A stretch of DNA of 64,000 bases from Malikia sp. (GCF_028687635.1 NZ_JAQTZS010000011.1:1-64000), one strand, 5' to 3'; positions 53,547 through 62,167 are shown, counted from the first letter of the stretch. The notes: generated by a model not told the origin, from the sequence alone. Numbers and translations are program-made.

Positions 53547-54737
53547 ATGTCCAGCGACTACCTCTTCACCTCCGAATCGGTTTCCGAAGGCCACCCCGAC
53601 AAGGTGGCGGACCAGATCTCGGATGCCATCCTCGACGCGATCTTCGAACAGGACCCGCGCAGCCGCGTCGCCGCCGAGACCCTGACCAACACCGGCCTCG
53701 TGGTGCTGGCCGGCGAGATCACCACCAACGCGCATGTCGACTACATCCAGGTCGCGCGCGACACGATCAAGCGCATCGGCTACGACAACACCGAGTACGG
53801 CATCGACTACAAGGGCTGCGCGGTGCTGGTGGCCTACGACAAGCAGAGCAACGACATCGCCCAGGGCGTGGACCACGCGAGCGACGACTACCTCAACATC
53901 GGTGCCGGTGACCAAGGCCTGATGTTCGGCTATGCCTGCGACGAGACGCCGGACCTGATGCCGGCACCGATCTACTACGCGCACCGCCTGGTCGAGCGCC
54001 AGGCCCAGCTGCGCAAGGACGGCCGCCTGCCCTTCCTGCGCCCGGACGCCAAGAGCCAGGTCACGATGCGCTATGTCGACGGCAAGCCGCACAGCATCGA
54101 CACCGTGGTGCTGTCGACCCAGCACAGCCCGGACCAGTCCGAGACCCAGCACAAGATGAAGGCGTCCTTCACCGAGGCGATCATCGAGGAGATCATCAAG
54201 CCGGTGCTGCCCAAGGAGTGGCTGCAGGACACCAAGTACCTGATCAACCCGACCGGCCGTTTCGTCATCGGCGGCCCGCAGGGTGACTGCGGCCTGACCG
54301 GACGCAAGATCATCGTCGACACCTACGGCGGCGCCTGCCCGCACGGCGGCGGTGCGTTCAGCGGCAAGGACCCGACCAAGGTCGACCGCTCGGCCGCCTA
54401 CGCCGCCCGCTACGTGGCCAAGAACATCGTCGCCGCCGGTCTGGCCAAGCAGTGCCAGATCCAGGTCGCGTACGCGATCGGCGTGGCGCAGCCGATGAAC
54501 ATCACGGTCTACACCGAGGGCACCGGCGTGGTCGCCGACGAGCGCATCGCAGAGATCGTGCGCGAGGTGTTCGACCTGCGCCCGCGCGGCATCATCCAGA
54601 TGCTGGACCTGCTGCGCCCGATCTACGGCAAGACCGCCGCCTACGGCCACTTCGGCCGCGACGAGCCCGAGTTCACCTGGGAGAAGACCGACAAGGTGCA
54701 GCTGCTGCGCGAGCTGGCCGGCCTGTCGGTGGCCTGA
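53547..54737 (+). CDS. metK: S-adenosylmethionine synthetase
   Basis: A 396-residue enzyme making SAM from methionine and ATP. The landmarks are [19 protein letters not shown], the hexapeptide GAGDQG and the P-loop-like [16 protein letters not shown]. The start [12 protein letters not shown] at 53547 matches family N-termini and is preceded by GGAG that pairs in the leader hairpin. It is divergent from the lipid A acyltransferase gene. Confidence 0.97.
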   Translation: MSSDYLFTSESVSEGHPDKVADQISDAILDAIFEQDPRSRVAAETLTNTGLVVLAGEITTNAHVDYIQVARDTIKRIGYDNTEYGIDYKGCAVLVAYDKQSNDIAQGVDHASDDYLNIGAGDQGLMFGYACDETPDLMPAPIYYAHRLVERQAQLRKDGRLPFLRPDAKSQVTMRYVDGKPHSIDTVVLSTQHSPDQSETQHKMKASFTEAIIEEIIKPVLPKEWLQDTKYLINPTGRFVIGGPQGDCGLTGRKIIVDTYGGACPHGGGAFSGKDPTKVDRSAAYAARYVAKNIVAAGLAKQCQIQVAYAIGVAQPMNITVYTEGTGVVADERIAEIVREVFDLRPRGIIQMLDLLRPIYGKTAAYGHFGRDEPEFTWEKTDKVQLLRELAGLSVA

Positions 54738-54742
54738 AAACC

Positions 54743-54763
54743 GAAGGGGATCACGACCCCTTC
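54743..54763. terminator. Bidirectional terminator between metK and the tolC-like gene
   Basis: GAAGGGG (54743-54749) and CCCCTTC (54757-54763) form a 7-bp stem with a 7-nt loop in the 34-bp gap between the convergent genes. AAAAC before and TTC after give weak A/T flanks on both strands. Confidence 0.6.
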
Positions 54764-54771
54764 TTCATGGC

Positions 54772-56151
54772 TCAACCGCCGTTGAGCCAGCCATTGAGCT
54801 CGGCGATCGCGGCCTCCTTGTCGCCGCCCGCCAGCGCCTGCAGGCGCACGCGCGAGACCAGGTACAGATAGCGGGCCTGTGCCAGATCGCGCCGCGTCGA
54901 TTGCAGTTGCTGCTCGGCGTTCAGGATGTCGACCAGGGTCCGGCTGCCGGCCTCGAAGGAGCGCCGGGTCGACTTGACGAGCTGCTCGGCCGAGCGCACG
55001 GCCTGCTCCAGCGCGCCGACCTTGGCCACGCCCTCGGTGACACCGCGGTATTCGCGGTGCAGGCGCAGCCCCAGATCGCGCCGGGTGGCCTCCAGCGTCT
55101 CCTCGGCGCGCGTCTGCTCGGCCAGCGCCTGGCGCACCACCGAACTGGCATGGCCGCCGGCGTAGAGCGGCACGTTCAGCTGCAGGCCGATGGTCCGGTT
55201 GAGGTAGCTAGAACTCGGCGTGGTGACGTTTTCGCTCGCGCTGCGCGTGACCTGCGCCACGGCATCGAGCGTGGGGTAATGCCCGCCCTGGGCCTTGGCC
55301 ACTTCGGAGCTGGCCGCCTCCAGCCTGGCCTTGAGCGCCTGCAGCTCGGGGCTGCTGGCTTCGGCCATGGCCAGCCAGGCATCGAGGCCTTGCGGCTCGG
55401 GCTGCTGCAGCGGCAGCTTGCCGGCGTCGAGCCTGGCGAGTTCACCGACCGGATGGCGCGTCAGCACCTCGAGCTGGCGGCGCGTGTACTCCAGGTTCTG
55501 GCGCGCTTCGAGCTCCTGCGCCCGATTCAGATCCAGCCGGGCCTGTGCCTCGTCGATGTCGGTCCGGGTCCCCGAACCCGCGACAAACGCCTTGCGCGCC
55601 GCATCGAGCTGGGTCAGGGTAAAGGTCTGCTGGCTCAACACGAGATCGAGCTGGTCCTGCGCGAGCAAGGCCTCAAGGTAGGCCCCCGTCACGCGCACGC
55701 CCAGATTCTGCAGTTCGCGCTCGAAGGTGGCGTCGGCATCCTGCACGAGGTGGCCGGCCTGCTCCAGACCGGCCCACAGCGGCTTGCGGAACAGGGGCTG
55801 GCGCAGCTGCAAGGTCTGGTTGAAGCTGTAGTACTGCTCGTCGGTCGTGACTGGCTGCCGCCGCAGGTCTTCCTGCGTGCGGCTCAGGTCGTTGCGGTTG
55901 CGCCCGGCGCTGAAGACGAGGTTGGGCAGCAACTGGGCCCGCGCCTGCGGCAGGCGCTCGCGCGCGGCGTCGGCGGCGGCGCGCGCCGCCCGCACGGTGG
56001 CGTCCTCCCGCAGCGCCGCCTGGTAGGCCTGCAGCAGGTCCATGCTCCAGGCCGACCCGGCGAACAGCGCGGCGGCAGCCGCCAGCGCGCGCAGGGTCAG
56101 CGCCCTGCCACGGTGGGCAGCAGCAGCTTGTCCTTGCATCGATGGCGCCAT
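54772..56151 (-). CDS. TolC-family outer membrane protein of a type I secretion system
   Basis: A 459-residue outer-membrane factor. A signal peptide (about residues 1-36, ending GSAWS) precedes two repeated halves of long helices and beta strands typical of TolC/PrtF (for example YSFNQTLQLRQPLFRKPLWA, GLQLNVPLYAGGHASSVVRQ and EAGSRTLVDILNAEQQLQST). It starts 1 bp after the HlyD-like stop. It forms the exit channel for the exporter encoded just upstream in the operon. Confidence 0.93.
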   Translation of the reverse strand: MAPSMQGQAAAAHRGRALTLRALAAAAALFAGSAWSMDLLQAYQAALREDATVRAARAAADAARERLPQARAQLLPNLVFSAGRNRNDLSRTQEDLRRQPVTTDEQYYSFNQTLQLRQPLFRKPLWAGLEQAGHLVQDADATFERELQNLGVRVTGAYLEALLAQDQLDLVLSQQTFTLTQLDAARKAFVAGSGTRTDIDEAQARLDLNRAQELEARQNLEYTRRQLEVLTRHPVGELARLDAGKLPLQQPEPQGLDAWLAMAEASSPELQALKARLEAASSEVAKAQGGHYPTLDAVAQVTRSASENVTTPSSSYLNRTIGLQLNVPLYAGGHASSVVRQALAEQTRAEETLEATRRDLGLRLHREYRGVTEGVAKVGALEQAVRSAEQLVKSTRRSFEAGSRTLVDILNAEQQLQSTRRDLAQARYLYLVSRVRLQALAGGDKEAAIAELNGWLNGG

Positions 56152-56152
56152 T

Positions 56153-57511
56153 TCATTCCTCCTTCATCGACGCGGCCAGGCGCTTGGTCAGCGGATGGAG
56201 CAGATAGGTCAGCAGCGAGCGCTCGCCGGTGCGGATGATGACCTCGGCCGGCATGCCGGGCTGCAACTGGTGCTTGCCGAGCGCCTTCATGCCCTCGGGC
56301 GTGACCCTGACTCGTGCCAGGTAATAGGACACCATCATGCCGCCCTGCTGCTCGGTGAGCAGATCGCTTGAGACCGACTCCACCTCGCCGGCCACGACGA
56401 GCTGCGGCGAATGCGCGAAGGCGCTGAAGCGCACGTCGGTCGGCAAGCCGGCGCGCAACTTGTCGATCAGGTGCGGGGCAATGCGTGCCTCAAGCAGCAG
56501 GGGCTCGTCGGCTGGCACCACGTCCATCAGTTTCTGGCCCGGCTGCACCACGCCGCCGACGGTCTGGATCGCGAGCCCGACGACCTGACCGGAAGCCGGC
56601 GACTTGATCTCGGTGCGCTCGAGGTCGGCCTTGACGGCGGCGAACTTCTGGGCGTCGGACTGCACCTCGCGCGTCGCGTCGGTCAGCTGGGTTTCCACTT
56701 CCTTGCGGTATTCCTGCTGGCGTCCCAGGGCGCGCTGGCGCAGCTCGCCGATCGCCCGCCGGGCCCGGGTGCTGTTGCCAATCAGGTCGGTGATCGAGGC
56801 CTGCGCATCGGCCACCGAGCGTTCGAGCTCGAGTTGGCGGTTGCGCGGCGCGTAGCCCTCGGCCACCAGTTCTCGGGTGTGCTTGAGCTCCTCCTGCAGC
56901 AGCGTGAGCTGGCTGCGGCGGTTGACCAGCATGCCCTCATAGGCCTGCAGCATCGCCTGCTGGCCGCGCACGCTCTCCTCGATGCCCTCGAGTTCGGCCC
57001 GCAAGGCGGCCTGGCGCGACCGGAACAGCTGCTGCTGGGTCACGATCTGCGTCTGGATCAGCGGGTCGCTGGCGGCCGCCTTCAGGTCCGGATGGAGGTC
57101 GATGTTGCGGGAGCCCGCCTGTTCGGCCAGCAAGCGCCCCTGCATCGCGCGCAGCCCCAGGTAGCGCTGGCGCACCGACTCGTAATTGGCGCGCGCCACC
57201 GCCTCGTCGAGCTGGACCAGGGTCTGGCCCTCCTGGACCAGCTGACCCTCCTTGACCAGCATCTGCTTGACGATACCCCCACTGAGATGCTGCACCGCCT
57301 TGCGCTTGGTGTCGATGGATACCGCGGCCGGGCTCGGCACGCCCTCGTCCAGCGGCGCCAGGCCGGCCCAGAGCAGGAAGCCGCCAAAGCCCAGGCCCAG
57401 GGTCCACAGGCCGATGCGGGCGGCACGGCCGGCATCGGACGGCGGCTGGCCGGAAGCGGCCGGTTGAGTAGGCTGGTCTGGCGGGTTCATGTCAGTGCTG
57501 GAGTGGGCCAT
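56153..57511 (-). CDS. HlyD/PrtE-family membrane fusion protein of a type I secretion system
   Basis: A 452-residue periplasmic adaptor. One membrane helix (GLWTLGLGFGGFLLWAGLAP), a lipoyl half (HLSGGIVKQMLVKEGQLVQE), a long coiled coil (about 150-295), the second lipoyl half and the HlyD signature region (SPASGQVVGLAIQTVGGVV) are in order. An in-frame ATG at 57490 is an alternative start. It connects the ABC proteins to the TolC-like protein and lies 53 bp after the ATPase gene. Confidence 0.93.
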   Translation of the reverse strand: MAHSSTDMNPPDQPTQPAASGQPPSDAGRAARIGLWTLGLGFGGFLLWAGLAPLDEGVPSPAAVSIDTKRKAVQHLSGGIVKQMLVKEGQLVQEGQTLVQLDEAVARANYESVRQRYLGLRAMQGRLLAEQAGSRNIDLHPDLKAAASDPLIQTQIVTQQQLFRSRQAALRAELEGIEESVRGQQAMLQAYEGMLVNRRSQLTLLQEELKHTRELVAEGYAPRNRQLELERSVADAQASITDLIGNSTRARRAIGELRQRALGRQQEYRKEVETQLTDATREVQSDAQKFAAVKADLERTEIKSPASGQVVGLAIQTVGGVVQPGQKLMDVVPADEPLLLEARIAPHLIDKLRAGLPTDVRFSAFAHSPQLVVAGEVESVSSDLLTEQQGGMMVSYYLARVRVTPEGMKALGKHQLQPGMPAEVIIRTGERSLLTYLLHPLTKRLAASMKEE

Positions 57512-57564
57512 CTTGGGTCTGGGAAGCGAATTCGTTTCAATGCGCGCGGTGCGTGGAGGAGACT

Positions 57565-59361
57565 TCAGCTGACCATCGGCAGCGCCACTGCCTGGCCCGG
57601 GCTGGCCTGCGCAGGCGCAGCCGGGGCGCGCTGGGCGGCAGACTGGGCGGCCTTCATCTGCGCCAGCACGGCGTCGCGCGGCCCCTGCCACCGCACCCGG
57701 CCGTCGCGCAGCACCAGCAGCCGATCCGCCAGCGCGATGACACCGGGGCGGTGGGTGATCAGGAACACCGTCTTGCCATTGGCCTTGAGCTGGCGCACCG
57801 CCTGCATCAGCGCGGTCTCGCCGACGTCATCGAGGTTGGCGTTGGGCTCGTCGAGCACGATCAGCGCGGGCTCGCCGTGGATCGCGCGCGCCAGGCCGAT
57901 GCGCTGGCGCTGGCCGCCCGAGAGCAGGCCGCCGGCCTCGCCGATCGGGGTGTCGTAGCCCTTGGGCAGGCGCAGGATCATCTCGTGCAGGCCGGCGCCT
58001 TGCGCGGCCGCGATCACCCGGGCTGAATCGATCTCGCCAAAGCGGGCGATGTTTTCGGCAATCGTGCCATCGAACAACTCGATGTCCTGTGGCAGGTAGC
58101 CCAGGTGCGGGCCGAGCTCGGTACGGCTCCAGCCGTCCAGCGGGCGCTCGTCGAGCAGCACCTCGCCGCTGACATCAGGCCAGATGCCGACCAGCACCCG
58201 CGCCAGCGTGGACTTGCCCGAACCCGAGGGACCCAGCACCACCGTCACGCTGCCGGGTTCGGCCTGCAGGCTCACATCCTGCAGGATGGGACGGGAGCGC
58301 CCCGGGGCGCTGGCCACCACCTGACGCAAGCACACCGCCCCCTTGGGCGGGACGCGGGTCAGCGCCGGATCCCGCTCTGGGTGGCGCTGCAGCAGCTGTT
58401 CCAGTCGCTCGAAGGCGCCGCGCGCGCCGAGAAAACTGCGCCAGCTGCTCACCATCAGGTCGATCGGCGCCAGGGCACGGGTCATCAGCACGTTGGCGGC
58501 GATCATGGCGCCGGGACTCAACTGGCCATCGATCACCAGCAGCGCGCCAGCCCCCAGGGCAAACGACTGCTGGCAGTAGCGCACCCATTTGCTGATCGCC
58601 GTGATGCGGTGTGTCAGGGCCTGCGCGGCCCCGTGCAGAGCCATCTGGGCGGCATGACGCTGCTGCCAGCGCTGACGCAGCCCGACCAGCATGCCCATAG
58701 CTTCGACCACCTCGGCATTGCGCAGCTTGTGCTGCAGGAACTGGTTCACCTCGCTCTGCGCCTTGGCCGCCGCCTCGGACGGCACGATGGCGTGGCGATG
58801 CCCCAGCCAGGCCAGCGCCGCCTGGACCAGGGCGAAAGCGATGGCGACCCAGCCCAGGAAAGGGTGCAGGAAAAACAGCACCACGATGTAGATCGGCGTC
58901 CAGGGCGCATCGAAGAAGGCGAAGATGCCGCTGCCAGTGAGGAACTGGCGGATCTCGGTCAGGTCGGAAAAGGTGCGCTGCACCGGCGCGCCCGACTGGC
59001 TCAGGTTGGCCTCGAAGGTGGCGTTGAAGACCCGGGTACCCAGCGCGGCGTCCAGCCTCACGCCGGCACGCACCAGCAGGCGCGAGCGCGACCACTCGGC
59101 GAACGCCATCACGGCAAACAGGAACAATGTGAGCAGCGACACGGCCAGCAAGGTCAGCTCGCTGCGGCTGACCAGCACACGGTCGTAGACCTGCAGCATG
59201 TAGAGCGTGGGCGACAGCAGCAGCAGGTTGACCACCAGGCTGAACAGACCCGCCACCATGAATTCGCGCCGGAAGGTCCACAGCGTGGCCGTGAGCTCGC
59301 TGCGCGCAAAAAAACCCTTGCTTGTCATCTTGTTCGGTCCGTCCAGTTCATGCTTGGCCAT
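57565..59361 (-). CDS. Type I secretion ABC transporter, PrtD-like (first paralogue)
   Basis: A 598-residue ABC exporter half with about six helices (residues 25-310) and no N-terminal C39 peptidase domain, so it belongs to the PrtD/AprD/HasD group. ATPase motifs are complete: Walker A GPSGSGKST (about 372), signature LSGGQRQRIGLARAI, Walker B ALIVLDEPNANLDD and switch FLITHRPG. Its ATG overlaps the stop of the second ABC gene (TGATGG). It has a Pro/Ala-rich tail. It and its upstream paralogue could form a heterodimer. Confidence 0.93.
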   Translation of the reverse strand: MAKHELDGPNKMTSKGFFARSELTATLWTFRREFMVAGLFSLVVNLLLLSPTLYMLQVYDRVLVSRSELTLLAVSLLTLFLFAVMAFAEWSRSRLLVRAGVRLDAALGTRVFNATFEANLSQSGAPVQRTFSDLTEIRQFLTGSGIFAFFDAPWTPIYIVVLFFLHPFLGWVAIAFALVQAALAWLGHRHAIVPSEAAAKAQSEVNQFLQHKLRNAEVVEAMGMLVGLRQRWQQRHAAQMALHGAAQALTHRITAISKWVRYCQQSFALGAGALLVIDGQLSPGAMIAANVLMTRALAPIDLMVSSWRSFLGARGAFERLEQLLQRHPERDPALTRVPPKGAVCLRQVVASAPGRSRPILQDVSLQAEPGSVTVVLGPSGSGKSTLARVLVGIWPDVSGEVLLDERPLDGWSRTELGPHLGYLPQDIELFDGTIAENIARFGEIDSARVIAAAQGAGLHEMILRLPKGYDTPIGEAGGLLSGGQRQRIGLARAIHGEPALIVLDEPNANLDDVGETALMQAVRQLKANGKTVFLITHRPGVIALADRLLVLRDGRVRWQGPRDAVLAQMKAAQSAAQRAPAAPAQASPGQAVALPMVS

Positions 59362-61133
59362 CAGGGCGTCGGGGAGGCCACCATGGCGGCGCGTTGTGGC
59401 GTGGCGGGCGCCTGCCGGGTCTGCTGTGGTGGCTGTTGAGCCTGCTGCGCCGCCTGGTTCAGCGCCGCCAGCACCTCGTCGCGTGGGCCGAAGGCCTGCT
59501 GCGCGCCGTCGCGCAACACCAGCAGCTTGTCGGCCACGCCCAGCACGCTGGTGCGGTGGGTCATCACCACGAAGGTGGTGCCGCGTAGCTTGAGTCCGGC
59601 AATGGCCTGCGCGAGCGCGGCGTCACCCAACTCATCCAGGCTGGAGTTGGGCTCATCGAGCACGACGAACACCGGATCGCCATAGAACGCGCGCGCCAGC
59701 GCGACGCGCTGACGCTGGCCACCCGACAGCATGGCGCCGTCGCGGCCGACCGGGCTGTCGTAGCCCTGGGGCAGGCTCAGGATGAATTCGTGCAGGCCGA
59801 CGGCGCGCGCCGCCGCCTCCACCTTGGCCGGGCTGGGTTCGCCGAAGCGCGCGATGTTCTCGGCCAGCGTGCCTTCGAGCAGTTCCACGCCCTGCGGCAG
59901 ATAGCCCAGGTGCGGGCCCAGCTCCTGCTTGTCCCAGGCGAAGATGTCGGCGCCGTCCAGCCTCACCTTGCCGCTGGCGGCAGGCCACAGCCCCACCAGC
60001 AGCCGTGCCAGCGTGGTCTTGCCGGCAGCCGAAGGACCGACCACGGCCAGCACCTCGCCCGGCTGCAGGGCGAAGGCCACCCCCTTGAGGATGGCGGCAT
60101 GGGAGCCCGGAGCCGCCGCCATCAGGTTTTCCACCAGCAGTCGACCCTTGGGCGCCGGCAAGGACATGGCGGGTGGCCTGGCTGGCAACTGGGTCAGCAG
60201 CTGGTCCAGGCGGCTCCAGGCGTCACGCAAGTTGACGACCGCGCGCCACTGACTCACCATCTGCACCAGCGGGGCCAGCATGCGCCCGCCGAGCACCGAG
60301 CCGACGATCATCGCGCCGCCCCCACCGGGAAGCTGATTGCCCAGGATCAGCCAGGCCCCCACGCCGAGCAGCAGCGAAGCCATGGTGGTCTGGATGAACT
60401 TGCTGGCGGCCTGGAAGGCGCCCGCCCGGTCGGAAGCCTGGGCCTGCAGACCCAGGAACTCGCGCTGCTTGCGCATCCAGCGGCCGTGGATGTTGTGCAA
60501 CATGCCCATCGACTCGATCACCTCGGCGTTGCGCAGCGAGCCGTCGGCGTATTGCTGGGCGGCAATCGCGGCGCGGTTGGCGGCCAGCAACGGCGGCTGG
60601 GTGCCACGCTCGTTGAACCAGGCCAGCGTCACCTGCACCAGCGCGCCCGCGACGGCCGACCAGCCCAGCACCGGACTCATCGCAAAAAGGATCAGCGCGA
60701 ACAGCAGCGACACCGGCGACTCCATCAGCGCACCGAGCACCGGATGGTGCAGAAAGTCGCGCAGGGTGCGAAAGTCGTTCATCGGCTGGATCGAAGGGGA
60801 ACCGAGACGGCGCAGGTTGGACTCGTAGATGGCCTGGAACACACGCGGTGCCATGCGCCGGTCGAACTGCACGCCCGCCTCGCGCAAGGTTTCGGAACGC
60901 ACCCATTCCAGCACCTCCATCACCACGTAGGCCAGCACGACCAGCAGCGTCAGCATGGCCAGCGTCACATGGCTGCGGCTGTTGACCACCCGGTCATAGA
61001 CCTCCAGCATGTAGAGGGTGGGAGCCAGCACCAGCAGACTCGCCACCAGGGCAAAGCCGAAAGCCCGCCAGTAGTACGGCTTCAAGGCCAGCAGGGCCTC
61101 CGCCAGTTCGGAAGGTTTCTGGTTCGGGTTCAT
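59361..61133 (-). CDS. Type I secretion ABC transporter, PrtD-like (second paralogue)
   Basis: A 590-residue paralogue of the gene at 57565-59361 with the same domain order. Motifs are Walker A GPSAAGKTT, signature LSGGQRQRVALARAF, Walker B VFVVLDEPNSSLDE and switch VMTHRTS. No substitution is visible that would abolish ATP hydrolysis. The tail is Gln/Ala-rich. The start MNPNQKPSELAEA at 61133 is chosen because it overlaps the stop of the TnpB-like gene (ATGA at 61133-61130). Two PrtD-type proteins in one exporter operon are unusual. Confidence 0.92.
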   Translation of the reverse strand: MNPNQKPSELAEALLALKPYYWRAFGFALVASLLVLAPTLYMLEVYDRVVNSRSHVTLAMLTLLVVLAYVVMEVLEWVRSETLREAGVQFDRRMAPRVFQAIYESNLRRLGSPSIQPMNDFRTLRDFLHHPVLGALMESPVSLLFALILFAMSPVLGWSAVAGALVQVTLAWFNERGTQPPLLAANRAAIAAQQYADGSLRNAEVIESMGMLHNIHGRWMRKQREFLGLQAQASDRAGAFQAASKFIQTTMASLLLGVGAWLILGNQLPGGGGAMIVGSVLGGRMLAPLVQMVSQWRAVVNLRDAWSRLDQLLTQLPARPPAMSLPAPKGRLLVENLMAAAPGSHAAILKGVAFALQPGEVLAVVGPSAAGKTTLARLLVGLWPAASGKVRLDGADIFAWDKQELGPHLGYLPQGVELLEGTLAENIARFGEPSPAKVEAAARAVGLHEFILSLPQGYDSPVGRDGAMLSGGQRQRVALARAFYGDPVFVVLDEPNSSLDELGDAALAQAIAGLKLRGTTFVVMTHRTSVLGVADKLLVLRDGAQQAFGPRDEVLAALNQAAQQAQQPPQQTRQAPATPQRAAMVASPTP

Positions 61134-61735
61134 GCGACTTGCTCTTCCACCATCAGGTATCGAGGCCATTCCTCGTTGTGCGGCGCTCGCTGCGCCGCCT
61201 CGCCAGCGGCCACGGATTCGAGCAGAAAGCTCAGCTCGAACTCGCCGTCAGCGCGTTGCAACAGCACGATCTCGCGCAGCCGGCCTTGCTGGAACGCGGC
61301 CTCGTCCTCGGGGCGCAAGGCCAGCTGGAAGCGCATGCGGCCGTCGAGCGTGAACAGCGACAGCTGGCCGGACTTGAGACTGAGCGTGTGGCGGTCGAAA
61401 TAGACCGGGCAGTTGTCGGCGAAGCGGATCAGCGGCAAGGGGCGATCCCCCAGGCACGCGAGGTTGAACGGGCTCTCCACTCCCTGGTAGACCGCCCGGC
61501 TGGCGCGGCAGACCGAGTAGATGGCGTTGCAAGCCATCTGCGAACCCAGAGTGGGGAACTGCTCGCGCAAGCCCTTGTAGGTCATGTGATGCAGCGCCAC
61601 CCGGTTCCAGCAGCGGCTGTCGCGCACCGTGGGCGCCAGGGCGTTGCAGGCGCGCGCGAACAGCTGCTGCAGCGCGAGCAGACGGGCCTTCTGCTCCTCG
61701 CTGGTCTGCAGGCTGATGCGCAGGTTTTTCTTCAT
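61130..61735 (-). CDS. TnpB-like N-terminal (WED/REC) protein without RuvC nuclease
   Basis: A 201-residue protein. The N-terminus, MKKNLRISLQTSEEQKARL followed by LFARACNALA, and the helices with VALHHMTYKGLREQFPTLGS and QMACNAIYSVCRASRAVY match the start of IS605-type TnpB/OrfB proteins. FDRHTLSLKSGQLSLFTLDG followed by RMRF, and LLQRADGEFELSFLLE, match the beta-rich segment just before RuvC-I. The chain stops there, with a 25-residue tail; the RuvC catalytic residues and zinc finger are absent. The frame is intact and its stop overlaps the ABC gene start (ATGA), so it seems to be a maintained gene, not debris. A role in regulating the operon is speculation. The start is the ATG at 61735. 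Confidence 0.7.
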   Translation of the reverse strand: MKKNLRISLQTSEEQKARLLALQQLFARACNALAPTVRDSRCWNRVALHHMTYKGLREQFPTLGSQMACNAIYSVCRASRAVYQGVESPFNLACLGDRPLPLIRFADNCPVYFDRHTLSLKSGQLSLFTLDGRMRFQLALRPEDEAAFQQGRLREIVLLQRADGEFELSFLLESVAAGEAAQRAPHNEEWPRYLMVEEQVA

Positions 61736-61766
61736 ATAGGAACATTCTAACCATATCCTATATGAA
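61731..61766 (-). promoter_or_regulatory. Promoter of the secretion operon inside a perfect inverted repeat
   Basis: TTCATATAGG (61731-61740, including the start codon) and CCTATATGAA (61757-61766) are perfect 10-bp inverted repeats with a 16-bp spacer. On the minus strand the spacer holds TAGAAT (plus 61744-61749), a good -10 box, with a weak TTCATT -35 at 61767-61772. A protein bound to the repeat would cover the -10 box and the start codon. The remaining 61773-61888 stretch shows no gene. Confidence 0.5.
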
Positions 61767-61888
61767 AATGAAATTCGTCCGAGCAACGACGCACCCAGGC
61801 ATCAGCCCGACGCGACTCGGCGGCCAACGGGAAAACGGGGAAACGTGATGCGCACCGGCCTGAATGACTGGACGATTAGGAGGGATTG

Positions 61889-61963
61889 TGGTGCCCATGG
61901 GCAGGATCGAACTGCCGACCTCCCCCTTACCAAGGGGGTGCTCTACCACTGAGCCACATGGGC
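61889..61963 (-). tRNA. tRNA-Thr(GGT)
   Basis: The minus strand reads GCCCATGTGGCTCAGTGGTA, then an anticodon stem-loop with CCCCC-TTGGTAA-GGGGG (anticodon GGT), the GGTTCGATCC-type T arm (CAGTTCGATCCTG) and the pairing 3' strand CATGGGC with A and encoded CCA. All four arms pair. Confidence 0.95.
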
Positions 61964-61986
61964 GAACTGCTCGAGCGCGAAAGCGC

Positions 61987-62062
61987 TGGAGCGGGATAAG
62001 AGACTCGAACTCTCGACCTATACCTTGGCAAGGTATCGCTCTACCAACTGAGCTAATCCCGC
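61987..62062 (-). tRNA. tRNA-Gly(GCC)
   Basis: The minus strand reads GCGGGATTAGCTCAGTTGGT, anticodon arm ATACC-TTGCCAA-GGTAT (anticodon GCC), T arm GAGAGTTCGAGTCTC and acceptor 3' strand ATCCCGC with T and encoded CCA. It is 24 bp upstream of tRNA-Thr and probably co-transcribed. Confidence 0.95.
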
Positions 62063-62071
62063 GTGCAAATC

Positions 62072-62147
62072 TGGCTCCTCGACCTGGGCTCGAACCAGGG
62101 ACCTACGGATTAACAGTCCGGCGCTCTACCGACTGAGCTATCGAGGA
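62072..62147 (-). tRNA. tRNA-Asn(GTT)
   Basis: The minus strand reads TCCTCGATAGCTCAGTCGGT, anticodon arm CGGAC-TGTTAAT-CCG (anticodon GTT), T arm CCTGGTTCGAGCCCAGG and acceptor 3' strand TCGAGGA with G and encoded CCA. It is the first of the three tRNAs in transcription order. Confidence 0.95.
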
Positions 62148-62150
62148 ATA

Positions 62151-62167
62151 CGATACGTTGCGTATCG
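62151..62167. repeat. Short inverted repeat upstream of the tRNA cluster
   Basis: CGATACG (62151-62157) and CGTATCG (62161-62167) are perfect 7-bp inverted repeats with spacer TTG, 4 bp upstream of tRNA-Asn. Further upstream on the minus strand is a TATAGAAT-like -10 region (plus 62181-62188). The hairpin would lie in the 5' leader of the precursor tRNA. Confidence 0.5.

Noticed and set aside
61987-62147. Open frames across the tRNA cluster
   Set aside because: The sequence folds into three complete tRNAs with encoded CCA; protein frames there are incidental.
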